64,000 nt of DNA, from the NCBI GenBank assembly GCA_026936335.1, contig JAPMXV010000042.1, forward strand, positions 647,096 to 711,095, in the 5' to 3' direction. Origin of the DNA: Mantamonas sphyraenae. Lineage: Eukaryota > CRuMs > Mantamonadidae. The notes below the pieces were generated by a model that had not been told where the DNA came from, made no database searches, and was given only the letters and a program-made list of their open reading frames with translations. Shown here one piece after another: positions 43,301 to 52,767 of the stretch. The position numbers were made by a program, and so were the translations under genes. How positions within the stretch are numbered: position 1 is the stretch's first letter; the number at the start of each line of letters is the position of its first letter.

Positions 43301-45557
43301 GACGTTCCACAAGTCGCTGTCGAACCGGAAGAAAGATCAACGTGCGGATTTGATGATGGTGGATCTGGACGTGATCCTGCGTGCGTTTCCGTACCACTCG
43401 TCGGATTTCGTGGTGCAGAAGCTGCGCGAAATCGCCGAGTACGAACGGGACACTGGAGGATGGCGACTGAAGGACACAAAGGCAGGGCGCACAGAAAGGG
43501 ACATTGTGAGCGCAGAGCAGCTTGCGATGAACTATGGGATGCAGTCGAGCATCCTATGGTTGTTCATGAACGGGGTCACGACCATCTCGCGCCCGGACGA
43601 CTACGATTGGGCGATCGAGTCGCTGAACCCGGGTCGTGAGCGAGAGGTTGCGTGGTACATCGACCATCTGATGCAGTACACGTCATGGGTGTCCAGTTTT
43701 GCATTCACGCACGGGACGCTGGGCAAGGGCATCCTGACGCTGGATCCGTACGGGACGCACGACGGGTGGTCGTGGAAGCGACGATCTAGCAGAGTGCCTC
43801 CTCCGGTGCGATCGTTTGCAGGGATGGAGCCGCACACGAAGGGCATGGACTCACGTACGCCGCGGGAGGTGGAGGACTACCTGTTCCGCCGCAAGTTGCG
43901 TGAGGTCAGCACGCGAGTTATCCGAGGCATCGACAGCGATGAAGACAGCGACGAAGAGAGTGACGAGGGGAGCGACGACGACTTTGGAGCCAGCTTGGCG
44001 GCTGAACTGCAGACGATGGAGGCGAAGGAGCGAGAGCAGGAGCAGGAAATGATGCTGGACAGCATGTTTGGCGCGGTTGGCAAAGACAAAGAGAAGGAGA
44101 AGGAGAAGGGTAAAGAGACAAGCACGGGATCAAGCGAAATGGCCGTTGAACCCCAACGTGATGTGTCTGGGTTGGCCGCGGCGGCGGCGTCGTCGACGTC
44201 GTCGTCGATGATGGATGTGGATGACGCGGCAGCTGTAGCAGCAGCAACCGCCCTTGCTTCGGGAAGCGAAGGTACCGCGATGGGCGCAGAGGGGCAGGGC
44301 ACAAGCGTAGAGGGCGCAACGACGGCGCCGCCTGTGAAGATCGAAGGACCAACGCGTGCGGGAGGAACGAAGCCACGGATGAACAGGGCCAAGGAGATGG
44401 AGGCAAAGGTGCGTGCACGAGTACCTGTTGGAGACGAGTTTACGGCAGAGGGGCTGGTAGAGGTGCGTCGTGCGGTGGAGGGGTCGAGGATCCTGCGTAC
44501 GGCGATCCACGACACGGGAGACTCGAGCTCGGACGAGGACGAGGCGTGGTCGGGAGGCGAAGAGGAAAAACTTATCCGGGAGTACTATGCAGAGCTGGCC
44601 AAGAAGAGCAAGCGCAAGGTGATCAAGCGGGTGGTGGTGAAAATGGAGGACAAAAAGGTCGTGGACCGGAAGACGCAGATCTTCAAAAACCCATTGCGCG
44701 TGCGACAGTACGAGATTGCAAAGGCCACAAAGTGGAGCAGGAACGCAACGAACCGCATGTGGACGGAGAAGAGCGAAAAGGATGTGATCGGTATGGCTGT
44801 GCAGGACCAGACGGTGCCTACGTGCAGCGCATGCGGACAGAAGGGCCACAAGAAGAACTACAGCGGATGTCCGATGTTTGTGAGCAAGAAGAAGCCCAAG
44901 GGATCGGGACGTGGACGTGGGCGCGGACGTGGGCGCGGACGAGGGCGAGGAAAGGCAGCGTCTGCAGGACGGGGCAAAAAGAGCGAGGGCGGAACGAGCA
45001 AGGCGCGCAAGGGCACACGGACAAAGCGCAGCAGGACGGATGACGAGAGCGAGAGCGAGGCAGAGGCGGAAATGAGCGGCGATGGAAGCAGCGATGAGGG
45101 GGCGGACGGGTGGACAGCAGAGTCGGATGAGGAGGAGGAAAAGGCGTCGTCACGAAGCACACGGCGCAAGGGCAAGTCGAAGAAGCGGTCTGTGGACGCC
45201 ACGGAATTGGTGGAGCATATGGAGGAGAACGGAGATGACATTGAGAAGCTGAACGCAAAGATTTGGCGGGCGACAGAGGAGTTGAAGCAGTCGTCGGACG
45301 GGCAGCAGTTTGCGTCGCTGGATGAGGAGGAGTGGAGCGAGTATGTGCGGCGACACATGGATCTGGAGGCAGTGCAGAGCAAGGCTCTGGAAGGCATGTT
45401 TGTGACGGTGGAAGAGTTTGTGGAGGACATTCAGCTGCTGGTGAGCAACACGGAGGATTATGACATTGCAAACGACAACCAGTTCCAGGACATGGTGGAG
45501 GCAAGCAGAAGGGTATTGGAGGACGCACGCGAAGCTGCAGAGGAGATGGAGGAGTGA
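40393..45557 (+). CDS. TAF1: Transcription initiation factor TFIID subunit 1
   Basis: Exons 40393-40530, 40659-40797 and 41008-45557 give 1608 residues. The second acceptor (AAATGACAG at 41007) is chosen because an earlier TTTTCAG leads into a stop. TAF1 is the TFIID scaffold binding TBP, TAF7 and promoter DNA. The N-terminus GFTFGNVDKRG resembles the TAND start; AQDYSNITEE matches the region after it; LLRFTDLF precedes a KRRKRKKRRQAKRRR run. The large DUF3591 core (~650-1020) has GLRGSMTLLTDEE, MYLGAACQSLMNVP and SSFAFTHGTLGKGILTLDPYGTHD. A zinc knuckle CSACGQKGHKKNYSGCPMF (~1363) is followed by RGRGRG repeats. Only one divergent C-terminal bromodomain half is visible (HMDLEAVQSKALEGMFVTVE); animal TAF1 has two full ones. 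Confidence 0.93.
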
Positions 45558-45593
45558 GAGATGGGGGGGGAATGTTCACCAATCAGCATTTCG

Positions 45594-48500
45594 TCATTTC
45601 TTTCCTTTGCCCTTGGCCGACTTTTTGCTCTTTTCACCTTCGACTTTGAAGGCCTCAAAGGCGGCCTCGCGTTGGCGCTGGATTTGGCCCTGGCGCTTGA
45701 CGTCGTTGCGGATGGAGTTTGTGCGCTTGCGTGCGAGACGGTAGGCGTCGAGGTCGGCGACGTAGTTGATGACCGTCATCCAGAGGTCGCGCTCCTCTTC
45801 GGTGAGGGGGTTGAGGGTGTACACGCGATCGCTCTTGCTTACGGTGACATTGAAGGCCCATTTGTAGGCTTCGCCGAGACGTTTGGCGCGGGTTACAGAC
45901 GTGCCTGCAGTGATGGGGATCTTGCCCAGCGGCTTTGTCTCGCCCTTGCCTGCGCGGAAATACTCGAGAGAAGAGCCGTTGAGCATGAAGAAGCGGTCCT
46001 TCCAGGAGCGGAGGCCGTTGGGAGAGCGCTTTTGCAGTGGGCCGCTAAAATCTTCGACAAAGCCTTCGGGAGGAGCGGGCGGGCGGGAAAGGCCAGACAT
46101 CCTGTGGATGCGATCAAGGGTGATGGCGTGGGACAGCTTATGCTTAGGTTCGTCGACTTGGTTGTGGAGGTGTGCCTGTTGGATCATGTCGGCCATGTCC
46201 TTGCGCTTGAAGGCGTCGACGAGGATGGCCGAGTCCTTTCGCATTGCGTCGCGTGCAAAGCCGCTCTCGACAATGGTCTTGCCGAGGAGCCTGACGCTGG
46301 ACTTGACCTTTTGGTTGTTGGCCTGGTTGGGGACGTCATACTTGGAGATGGTGGGTCCTTTGTCCGCAGTCATGTGGATGAGGCGCAACCACTCGCGTTC
46401 GAGCTGGGAGGTCATGGCCTGGATGACGTAGCGGCGGCCGTCGGGGTGATCGATATACATGGTATTGACGCGCCCGGTGATGTCTTCTGTCATTTTGCCC
46501 GCAACACAGCCAATGAGGGAGATGGCGCCCGAAGGGACGGGCTCGACGTTTGTGGCATAGTAGGCGAGTTGGTCGTTGTCGAGGACAAAGTATCGCTTCT
46601 TCCAGGTGGTAAAGACACCGCCCTGCTTGTTGAGGTAGCCGACAATGTAGGGGCGCTCGACAAGGGGCTCATCTGGGACGTCGACGAGGTCGAGCTCCTT
46701 GCGGTCCATGAGCTTGTTTGCCTGATAGAGCTCGTCTTCCTCCTTGCGTGTCTGAAGGTACTCTGCGACACGCTCACGAAACTCGACGTCGAATTCGTCT
46801 TTGAGATCGAGGAGGCGTTCCTCCGGGATGTGTTCGCGCAGGTCGAGGTAGGCGTCGATGATCTCCTCCTGGAGGACCTCGACTTCTTGAACAAAGAACT
46901 GCTCGCCAAACTTGATGCGTCGCACGTTGAGACGCTCGAGGCGGTCGAGGGTGTCGAGGCGAACGTTGTCATCGCGGTGGGTAACGAGGGCCTGGAAGAA
47001 CTTTGTGACGCTTTCGCCGAGGGAGGTGCCTGCGGCAGAGTCTTGTTCATGCTCGTCGTAGGTGAGGAGCCAGCGGAAACAGTCCTCGTTGATGAAAACA
47101 TAGAGCAACTCTAGGTCGTGCGGATCCTCAGAGGCGGCTAGTTTGAGCATTTTGCGAAGGCAGCTGGTCATGGCGTGGTCGATGTACTGGACGTGCTCGA
47201 TGGGAATGCCGTGCTCGTCGACGACACGCTTTTGCTTCTGGATTGCCTTTCCCTTGCCTGCGTTGACGCTATGACGCTTCTGAGCGGCGGAGAGGACGTC
47301 GCCCGTAGAGTAAGAGTCTGAGGGAGAGGAAGGAGAGGAAGAAGAAGAGGAGGAGGAGGAGGAGCCTGTGTCGTCTTCTTGGTCGAGTTGATACTTGGCT
47401 TGGCGCAGGAGGGGCTTGACGTCGCTGTCGCCGCGGGTGGCGATGGCAAACTCGCGGACGAGGGTGGTTGCGGCGGAGGAGAGGAGGTCGGTGCGTCCGT
47501 CGCGGTACTTTTCTTCGAGAGAGGAACAGTCGGAGCAAATGCGAAGGCGGTTCCAGTCGTAGAAGGAAAAGTCGACCTTTGTGCTGCAGTCGTCGCAGAC
47601 GATGCGTCCGCAGAGGCGGCAATGGTGTCTGCGGACGATGGAGGTGAACTCTGTTTCGCAGATGGTGCAAACATTTGTGCTGCTGTCGCTCTGCCAGTAC
47701 ATGCGCACGCGGCAGTGTTCTGTGTTTGTGACATCAAACTGGGAAAAGGCGTCCTTGGCCGCTTGGTACTGGTCGTCGACAAAGACGACGCGGGAGGCGT
47801 ACTGGCGCATGTGGTGGAGGACAGCGAGGATACGAAGGGATTGGAAGGAGATGGCGTGGTTGACGGCGCGGAGACTGTGGTCGAGGAGGTGCTTGATGAC
47901 GGCGGCGAGGTAGCCAAAGACCCTGCGGCGGTCGTCTTGGTCGATCCAGTCTTCGGGGGCGGTGAAAGTGTACTGGAACAGCTCCATGAGGATGGCGAGG
48001 CCGTTGTGGAGGTCGACAAAGGTGTTGCACGCGGTCTCGCTGGTGATCTGGTCCTGAATGATGGTGCAGGCAAGGCAGGCAATGGGAACCCAGTCCTGCT
48101 GGCGGGAAATGTGAACGAGGAGGTTGAGGGCAAGGAGATGAAGGTGAATGTCGGTGCGGCGTGCGACAACGGTAAAGACAAGGTCGCGGCAGGCCGGGAC
48201 GTGGAGGGTTTGTGTGATGAGACGCCACTCGGGGTCGGGGTGGAGGAGGTGGAGGCTGACGTTCTTGTTGTAGGCGTAGCGGAGGAGCGGGTCCCAGGAG
48301 CGAATTTTGCCGCACATCTGCTTGTAGGACATGTTGAGAGCAAAGGCAAACTTTGCGAGGAGGGCGTTTGCGACGTCGGAGGTGTTTGGGGTCACCCGGG
48401 CAACGTTGATGGCAAGCGGGAGGCAGAGGGCGGTGGCGACGGGAGCGTAGGGCATGACCTTGAGGAGGATTTGGAAGAGGACGGGCACGATGAAGGGGTT

Positions 48501-51500
48501 GCCTGCACAGAGAGTGAGGAGGCGGACGAGACAGTCGAAGCCATAGGCAAGGAGAAAGACACCCCAGCTCTGCTCCTCGCAGACGAGAAGGCTGTCGAGG
48601 AGGCGAACGAGGAGCCAGACGTAGAGGAGTTGGGAAGCGTCGAGTCCCTGGTCGGGCCGGATGTCGAGGGTTGCGTTGATGGTGACGATGACCCATTCGA
48701 GAAACTCGTTTGCAATGAGGGTGAAGGCGAGGGAGGTGTCGAAGCCACACATGACGGTAAGGGCTTCGACGACCTGAAGCTGAACGTCCGAGGTTGTGTG
48801 GTCGTCCTTGAGCATGCGTGCGAGGACAGCGGGCCCGTCGACGCGTTTGAAGAGAGCGACGTGGGCTGTGGTGAAGCTGGGATTTGTGACGAGCTTGTGA
48901 ACAACGTCAATGGCAGCTTGCTGTACGGCGGCACTGTTGGGGAAGGCGACGATTGTGTTGAGAGCGAGGCGGAGGGAGCTGGCGATGTGTGCGTCGGAGA
49001 GGAGCGGGTCGCGGAAGGTGACCAGACCGTCGAGGACGCGGATGAGGACGCGATCCATGGCAAGGTAAGAGGCTTCCAACGCGGACTGCTGGAGGGAGTC
49101 GAGCTGCTCCTGAGGGTTGGCGTGGTTGAGGAGGCGGACGGAGCCGTCGCGCCAGCTTGCCGGGACGTCCATCTCATTGATGATGGACTGGGGATTCTGA
49201 ACGGCAGAGGAGCGGAAAGAGGAGAAGGAGTTGGAGGGACGAGAGGCGGTTGTGGAGGAGGAGGACTCGGAGGACTCGGAGGACTCTGAAGACTCGGGTT
49301 GGGATTCTGGCTGCAGGAGCTCAAAGGTGTCTTGGAGGAGATCGATTGGATCCTGGTCGAGGAGGAGCTCAATGTTGCCCTCGTCGTGGTGGCAGAGCTG
49401 GTCGAGCATGTTGAGGAGAGAGTCTGGCTGGGCAAAGAGAGAGGTGAGGAGGCGGCACACGTCGGGGACGGCGATGAGGGCGTCGATGTCTGCGAGGCGT
49501 TGCTCGTCGATTGCGAGGAGCTGGCTGCATGGGCGGTGGAGCATACAGAGGAGGTCAATGGTGCCAAAGAGGTCGTACTCGAGCTCGTCGGAGGTGTATG
49601 TGTAGAGGCGGCGAAGGATGGACATGCCACCACCAGCCTGGAAAACGCGCTTGTTGAGGTCGTACTGGCAGAGATAGGTGAGAGTGGCGAGGGTTTGTGC
49701 GAGGAGAGGGCGCTGGGTACGGATGTGGAGCTTGGTGAGGCGGGGAGCGAGGAGCCTGTTTAGGAGGATGCCGATGAGGCCCGAGAGACCCAGATGGGTG
49801 GCGATGGCCTCTGTCTGGTCATCAGTGGCACAGTCGCGTACCTGTTGGAGGGCTTGGGTGAGATTGGGGTAGGCGTCGTCCTCGTCGTCGGCCTGTTTGG
49901 AGTGAAAGTCTAGGGCAGCGAGGTGGATGATGCGCTCGAGGAGGGCGTCTGCACGTGCGCGGTTGTCGTCGGAGATGGGGAGGTAGTCTCGGATGGATGC
50001 GCCGCGCTGGAGCATGGACTGGCAACCGTAGCCCTGGCAGGCACACCAGGGGTCGGGGCACTGGGAAAACTCTTGAAAGTTGAGGAGGCGGTAGTGGTGC
50101 TTGGTCTTGCGGGACGAGGATGTGGAGGATGTGGAGGAGGCAGCGGCCGCAGAGGCCTCGTCGAGGGCAGCCTGTTTGGCGGCGGCCTTTGCAGCTTTCT
50201 TGGCAGCCTTTTCTGCTTTCATGGCGGCCTTTGCGTCGCGCTTTGCTTGTTTTGCGAGTTCGCGCGTGCGCTTTTTGATGAGCCTTGCCTGTTCTTTTGC
50301 CTCGCGTCGCTTCTCCTTGGCGAGAGCGCGTGCCTCCTTGGCCTTTTTCGCTTCCTCAATCTCTTTTGAGGATTTCTTGATCTTGTTGGTGATCTTTCCA
50401 AAGAAGCCAGGTTTGGAGGAGGGTTGATCGTGGGATGAGTGAGAGGAGTGGGAAGAGTGGGAGGAGTGGGAGGAGGCGGAGGAGGCAGAGGAGTGTGTGG
50501 AGGCGGAGGATGCGGAGGAGGCGGAGGAGTGGGAGGAGGCGTCTGAACGTTGGTCGTCGTCTTTGTCGGTGTTTGCTGTGCGGCGCATGCTGATGTGCTT
50601 CCAGTCGTTGGAAGGGTGGAGGTGAAGCTGCTCGTGGAGTGGTTTGCCAGCTTCGATGTCTTGCCAGGCGCGGAGGACGAGGAGAGCTTCGGAGCGCTGT
50701 TCGGCAAGGGTGTGGAGGTCGACGGGGTGGGCGACGGAGAAGCAGCGGTCGCAATGGACTTTGTCGTCGACGGGGAACTTGTTGCCGAGGTGGCGGTCGC
50801 GGACGGTGGACTTTGCGTCTGTGGAGCACTGGATGAGGTCTGAGAAGCAGCCACGTCCTGTGGCGCCGCAGTAGCAGATGAAGTCTGCGTAGAGGTCGCA
50901 ATCGACAACATCGTGGCCTTTGTGGCAGGTGGCGACGCAGTGTGCGCAGAGGGCCATGATGGAGGAGCCGGAGAAGCGGGAGTCGTTGATGCGGCTTGTG
51001 GTGCGCTTTGCGGTGTCTGCGTCCATGAAGGCTTCGATCTGGGCGACGTCGAGGATGGAATTTGAGATGGCACGTGACTTTGAGGCCTTGTGTGGGCCGT
51101 CGGTGCCGTCGCTTGTGTCGTCGTCGTGGTCAAGGTCGAATTCGTCGTCGGAAGCGTTTTCTGCGTCATTGCGTGCATCGAGGGCGGCGAGATTCTCGAT
51201 GGTGAGACTTTGGGTGGAGGAAAATGCTGGGTTGGCAGCGAGAAAGTCCTGGTCGAGGCCCTGTTCGAGCTGGAGGTCGAGGTCGTCGAGGTCGTCGAGG
51301 TCGTCGGTTGGATCTAGATGCGGGATGGGTTGTTGGGGGTCGTCGTCGTCGTCGTTGTGGTGGTCGTGGGAAGAGGAAGAGCGAGAGAGATTCTGCTGGG
51401 CAATGAGCTGAAAGTCTGGCTCGAGCATGCGGCAGGTCTTGCAGTAGAAGACGCGCTGGTGGACGGCCTGTGCGCTTCCGGCGACGGCGACTGAGCACTG

Positions 51501-52655
51501 GCTGGAGACAGCGTCATCGAGGCGCTGGAGGAAGCACTGAGGGACATGGGTGTGTTGTGCAAATTCGTGAAAGCGAAAGACGGTGACGTGGCCGTACTCC
51601 ATGGGGTCGAGGGCCGGGCGGAGCCAGGACCAGGTGTCGAGGGCTTGGAGGTGCTTGTCGGCAGTGTCGTCTTGAGAGTCGTCGTGTGTGTGATGGTCGG
51701 GTTGAGAGGCGCAGGTTGCAGAGACAGCGGCGACAAAGGTGCGCCACGGGACGGCGAAGTGGTCGGAACCAAAGTGGGTGGACCACCAGCGAGCGCATGA
51801 GGGGTCTGTGAGAACAGAAGCGACGTTGAGGGAAGGCTGATCAGCAGTTTGGTCGTGGTCATGGTCTTGGTGTTCAGTTTGGGTGTCGTTTGCTTGTGTT
51901 TGCTGTGGTTGGAGATCGTCCTCGTCGGTGACGATGCGTTTCTTGCCCTTTGTGCGCTTGCGCTGGAGCTTTTCGTGGCGCTTGGTCTCCTTGTCGATGG
52001 CGGACTGGATTTGGGCCTCGAGGTTGGCCATGTAGACGGAGAGATGTGTCTTTGTGTCTGTGTGGAGGGATTCGGCGTCGGAGAAGCAGGAGTAGAGGGC
52101 GTGTTGGTGGGCAAAGAGGGCGGCGGCGAATACGCGCAAAGTGTAAACGAGGGTGTGGCCGTGTTGCTGGGTCTCGTTCTTGCGCGCAAGAAAGGTTGCG
52201 TACTCGTCGAGAGACGGGGCATTTGTGCTCTTGAGCTGGTCACGCGCCTGCTTGAGGGCCATGGCCTGGTGGGAGCGTTCTGCGTCGACGAGAAGCTGGA
52301 GCTTTGTCTGGATGAGGCTCAGGTCGCCTGCGACCTGTGGAAGGGTGGCATGGGCTGCGTCTGCATCAAAGGAGAGCTTGTCGATGATGGCGCGTTGTTG
52401 GGATTCGTTTGCGATGCGTTGGAGGAGGTTTGCGGCGTTTGCGGCCTCGGAGGCGAGAACCTGCATGGTGTCACTGAGGCTTTCGCTGGCAGCGACGACG
52501 AGGGCAAAGGCATCACTCTGGCGGACGGACTCTGGGTCATTGGCGGAGAATTCGTCCATTTTGAGTTCTTGGAGGGAGTCGACGTGCGAGCGGATGTGCT
52601 GCGCTGTCTGGATGGCCTCGGAGAGGGAAAAAGAGACCGTTTGGATGGTAGTCAT
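45594..52655 (-). CDS. Giant intronless protein: UBR-box-like cluster, armadillo-like region, FYVE, tandem PH
   Basis: Single frame of 2353 residues from ATG 52655 (MTTIQTVSFSL). Order: an N-terminal helical, possibly BAR-like region (~1-210) with a KRTKGKKR cluster; a Cys/His cluster (~385-600) whose pieces FYCKTC, ALCAHCVATCHKGHDVVDC, FICYCGATGRGC and HCDRC fit a UBR box split by an acidic insert of about 110 residues; a Ser-rich stretch and an Ala/Lys-rich coiled coil (~705-835); CPDPWCACQGYGC; a long armadillo/HEAT-like helical region (~900-1650); a canonical FYVE finger (YWQSD, RRHHCRLCG, RICSDC, ~1665-1735); and two PH domains (VGYLNKQGGVFTTWKKRYFV, ~1995; SGPLQKRSPNGLRSWKDRFF, ~2198). 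FYVE predicts binding to PI3P on endosomes; the UBR box suggests N-degron or ubiquitin links. I know no protein with this full order. Confidence 0.88.
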   Translation of the reverse strand: MTTIQTVSFSLSEAIQTAQHIRSHVDSLQELKMDEFSANDPESVRQSDAFALVVAASESLSDTMQVLASEAANAANLLQRIANESQQRAIIDKLSFDADAAHATLPQVAGDLSLIQTKLQLLVDAERSHQAMALKQARDQLKSTNAPSLDEYATFLARKNETQQHGHTLVYTLRVFAAALFAHQHALYSCFSDAESLHTDTKTHLSVYMANLEAQIQSAIDKETKRHEKLQRKRTKGKKRIVTDEDDLQPQQTQANDTQTEHQDHDHDQTADQPSLNVASVLTDPSCARWWSTHFGSDHFAVPWRTFVAAVSATCASQPDHHTHDDSQDDTADKHLQALDTWSWLRPALDPMEYGHVTVFRFHEFAQHTHVPQCFLQRLDDAVSSQCSVAVAGSAQAVHQRVFYCKTCRMLEPDFQLIAQQNLSRSSSSHDHHNDDDDDPQQPIPHLDPTDDLDDLDDLDLQLEQGLDQDFLAANPAFSSTQSLTIENLAALDARNDAENASDDEFDLDHDDDTSDGTDGPHKASKSRAISNSILDVAQIEAFMDADTAKRTTSRINDSRFSGSSIMALCAHCVATCHKGHDVVDCDLYADFICYCGATGRGCFSDLIQCSTDAKSTVRDRHLGNKFPVDDKVHCDRCFSVAHPVDLHTLAEQRSEALLVLRAWQDIEAGKPLHEQLHLHPSNDWKHISMRRTANTDKDDDQRSDASSHSSASSASSASTHSSASSASSHSSHSSHSSHSSHDQPSSKPGFFGKITNKIKKSSKEIEEAKKAKEARALAKEKRREAKEQARLIKKRTRELAKQAKRDAKAAMKAEKAAKKAAKAAAKQAALDEASAAAASSTSSTSSSRKTKHHYRLLNFQEFSQCPDPWCACQGYGCQSMLQRGASIRDYLPISDDNRARADALLERIIHLAALDFHSKQADDEDDAYPNLTQALQQVRDCATDDQTEAIATHLGLSGLIGILLNRLLAPRLTKLHIRTQRPLLAQTLATLTYLCQYDLNKRVFQAGGGMSILRRLYTYTSDELEYDLFGTIDLLCMLHRPCSQLLAIDEQRLADIDALIAVPDVCRLLTSLFAQPDSLLNMLDQLCHHDEGNIELLLDQDPIDLLQDTFELLQPESQPESSESSESSESSSSTTASRPSNSFSSFRSSAVQNPQSIINEMDVPASWRDGSVRLLNHANPQEQLDSLQQSALEASYLAMDRVLIRVLDGLVTFRDPLLSDAHIASSLRLALNTIVAFPNSAAVQQAAIDVVHKLVTNPSFTTAHVALFKRVDGPAVLARMLKDDHTTSDVQLQVVEALTVMCGFDTSLAFTLIANEFLEWVIVTINATLDIRPDQGLDASQLLYVWLLVRLLDSLLVCEEQSWGVFLLAYGFDCLVRLLTLCAGNPFIVPVLFQILLKVMPYAPVATALCLPLAINVARVTPNTSDVANALLAKFAFALNMSYKQMCGKIRSWDPLLRYAYNKNVSLHLLHPDPEWRLITQTLHVPACRDLVFTVVARRTDIHLHLLALNLLVHISRQQDWVPIACLACTIIQDQITSETACNTFVDLHNGLAILMELFQYTFTAPEDWIDQDDRRRVFGYLAAVIKHLLDHSLRAVNHAISFQSLRILAVLHHMRQYASRVVFVDDQYQAAKDAFSQFDVTNTEHCRVRMYWQSDSSTNVCTICETEFTSIVRRHHCRLCGRIVCDDCSTKVDFSFYDWNRLRICSDCSSLEEKYRDGRTDLLSSAATTLVREFAIATRGDSDVKPLLRQAKYQLDQEDDTGSSSSSSSSSSPSSPSDSYSTGDVLSAAQKRHSVNAGKGKAIQKQKRVVDEHGIPIEHVQYIDHAMTSCLRKMLKLAASEDPHDLELLYVFINEDCFRWLLTYDEHEQDSAAGTSLGESVTKFFQALVTHRDDNVRLDTLDRLERLNVRRIKFGEQFFVQEVEVLQEEIIDAYLDLREHIPEERLLDLKDEFDVEFRERVAEYLQTRKEEDELYQANKLMDRKELDLVDVPDEPLVERPYIVGYLNKQGGVFTTWKKRYFVLDNDQLAYYATNVEPVPSGAISLIGCVAGKMTEDITGRVNTMYIDHPDGRRYVIQAMTSQLEREWLRLIHMTADKGPTISKYDVPNQANNQKVKSSVRLLGKTIVESGFARDAMRKDSAILVDAFKRKDMADMIQQAHLHNQVDEPKHKLSHAITLDRIHRMSGLSRPPAPPEGFVEDFSGPLQKRSPNGLRSWKDRFFMLNGSSLEYFRAGKGETKPLGKIPITAGTSVTRAKRLGEAYKWAFNVTVSKSDRVYTLNPLTEEERDLWMTVINYVADLDAYRLARKRTNSIRNDVKRQGQIQRQREAAFEAFKVEGEKSKKSAKGKGKK

Positions 52656-52767
52656 GAAGGTTGTGGGGGGAAGTGGGGTGAGGAGTGCGGTGGTGGGGGG
52701 TAGGGGGTGGGGGGAGAGATGGGTTGGGTGCGGGCGGGGGGGAAACACAACTGTGAGTGAGCAGGGA

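Noticed and set aside
45561-49289. Long + strand frames (517 and 636 residues)
   Set aside because: Antisense to the FYVE/PH protein, whose frame contains unmistakable zinc-finger and PH motifs.
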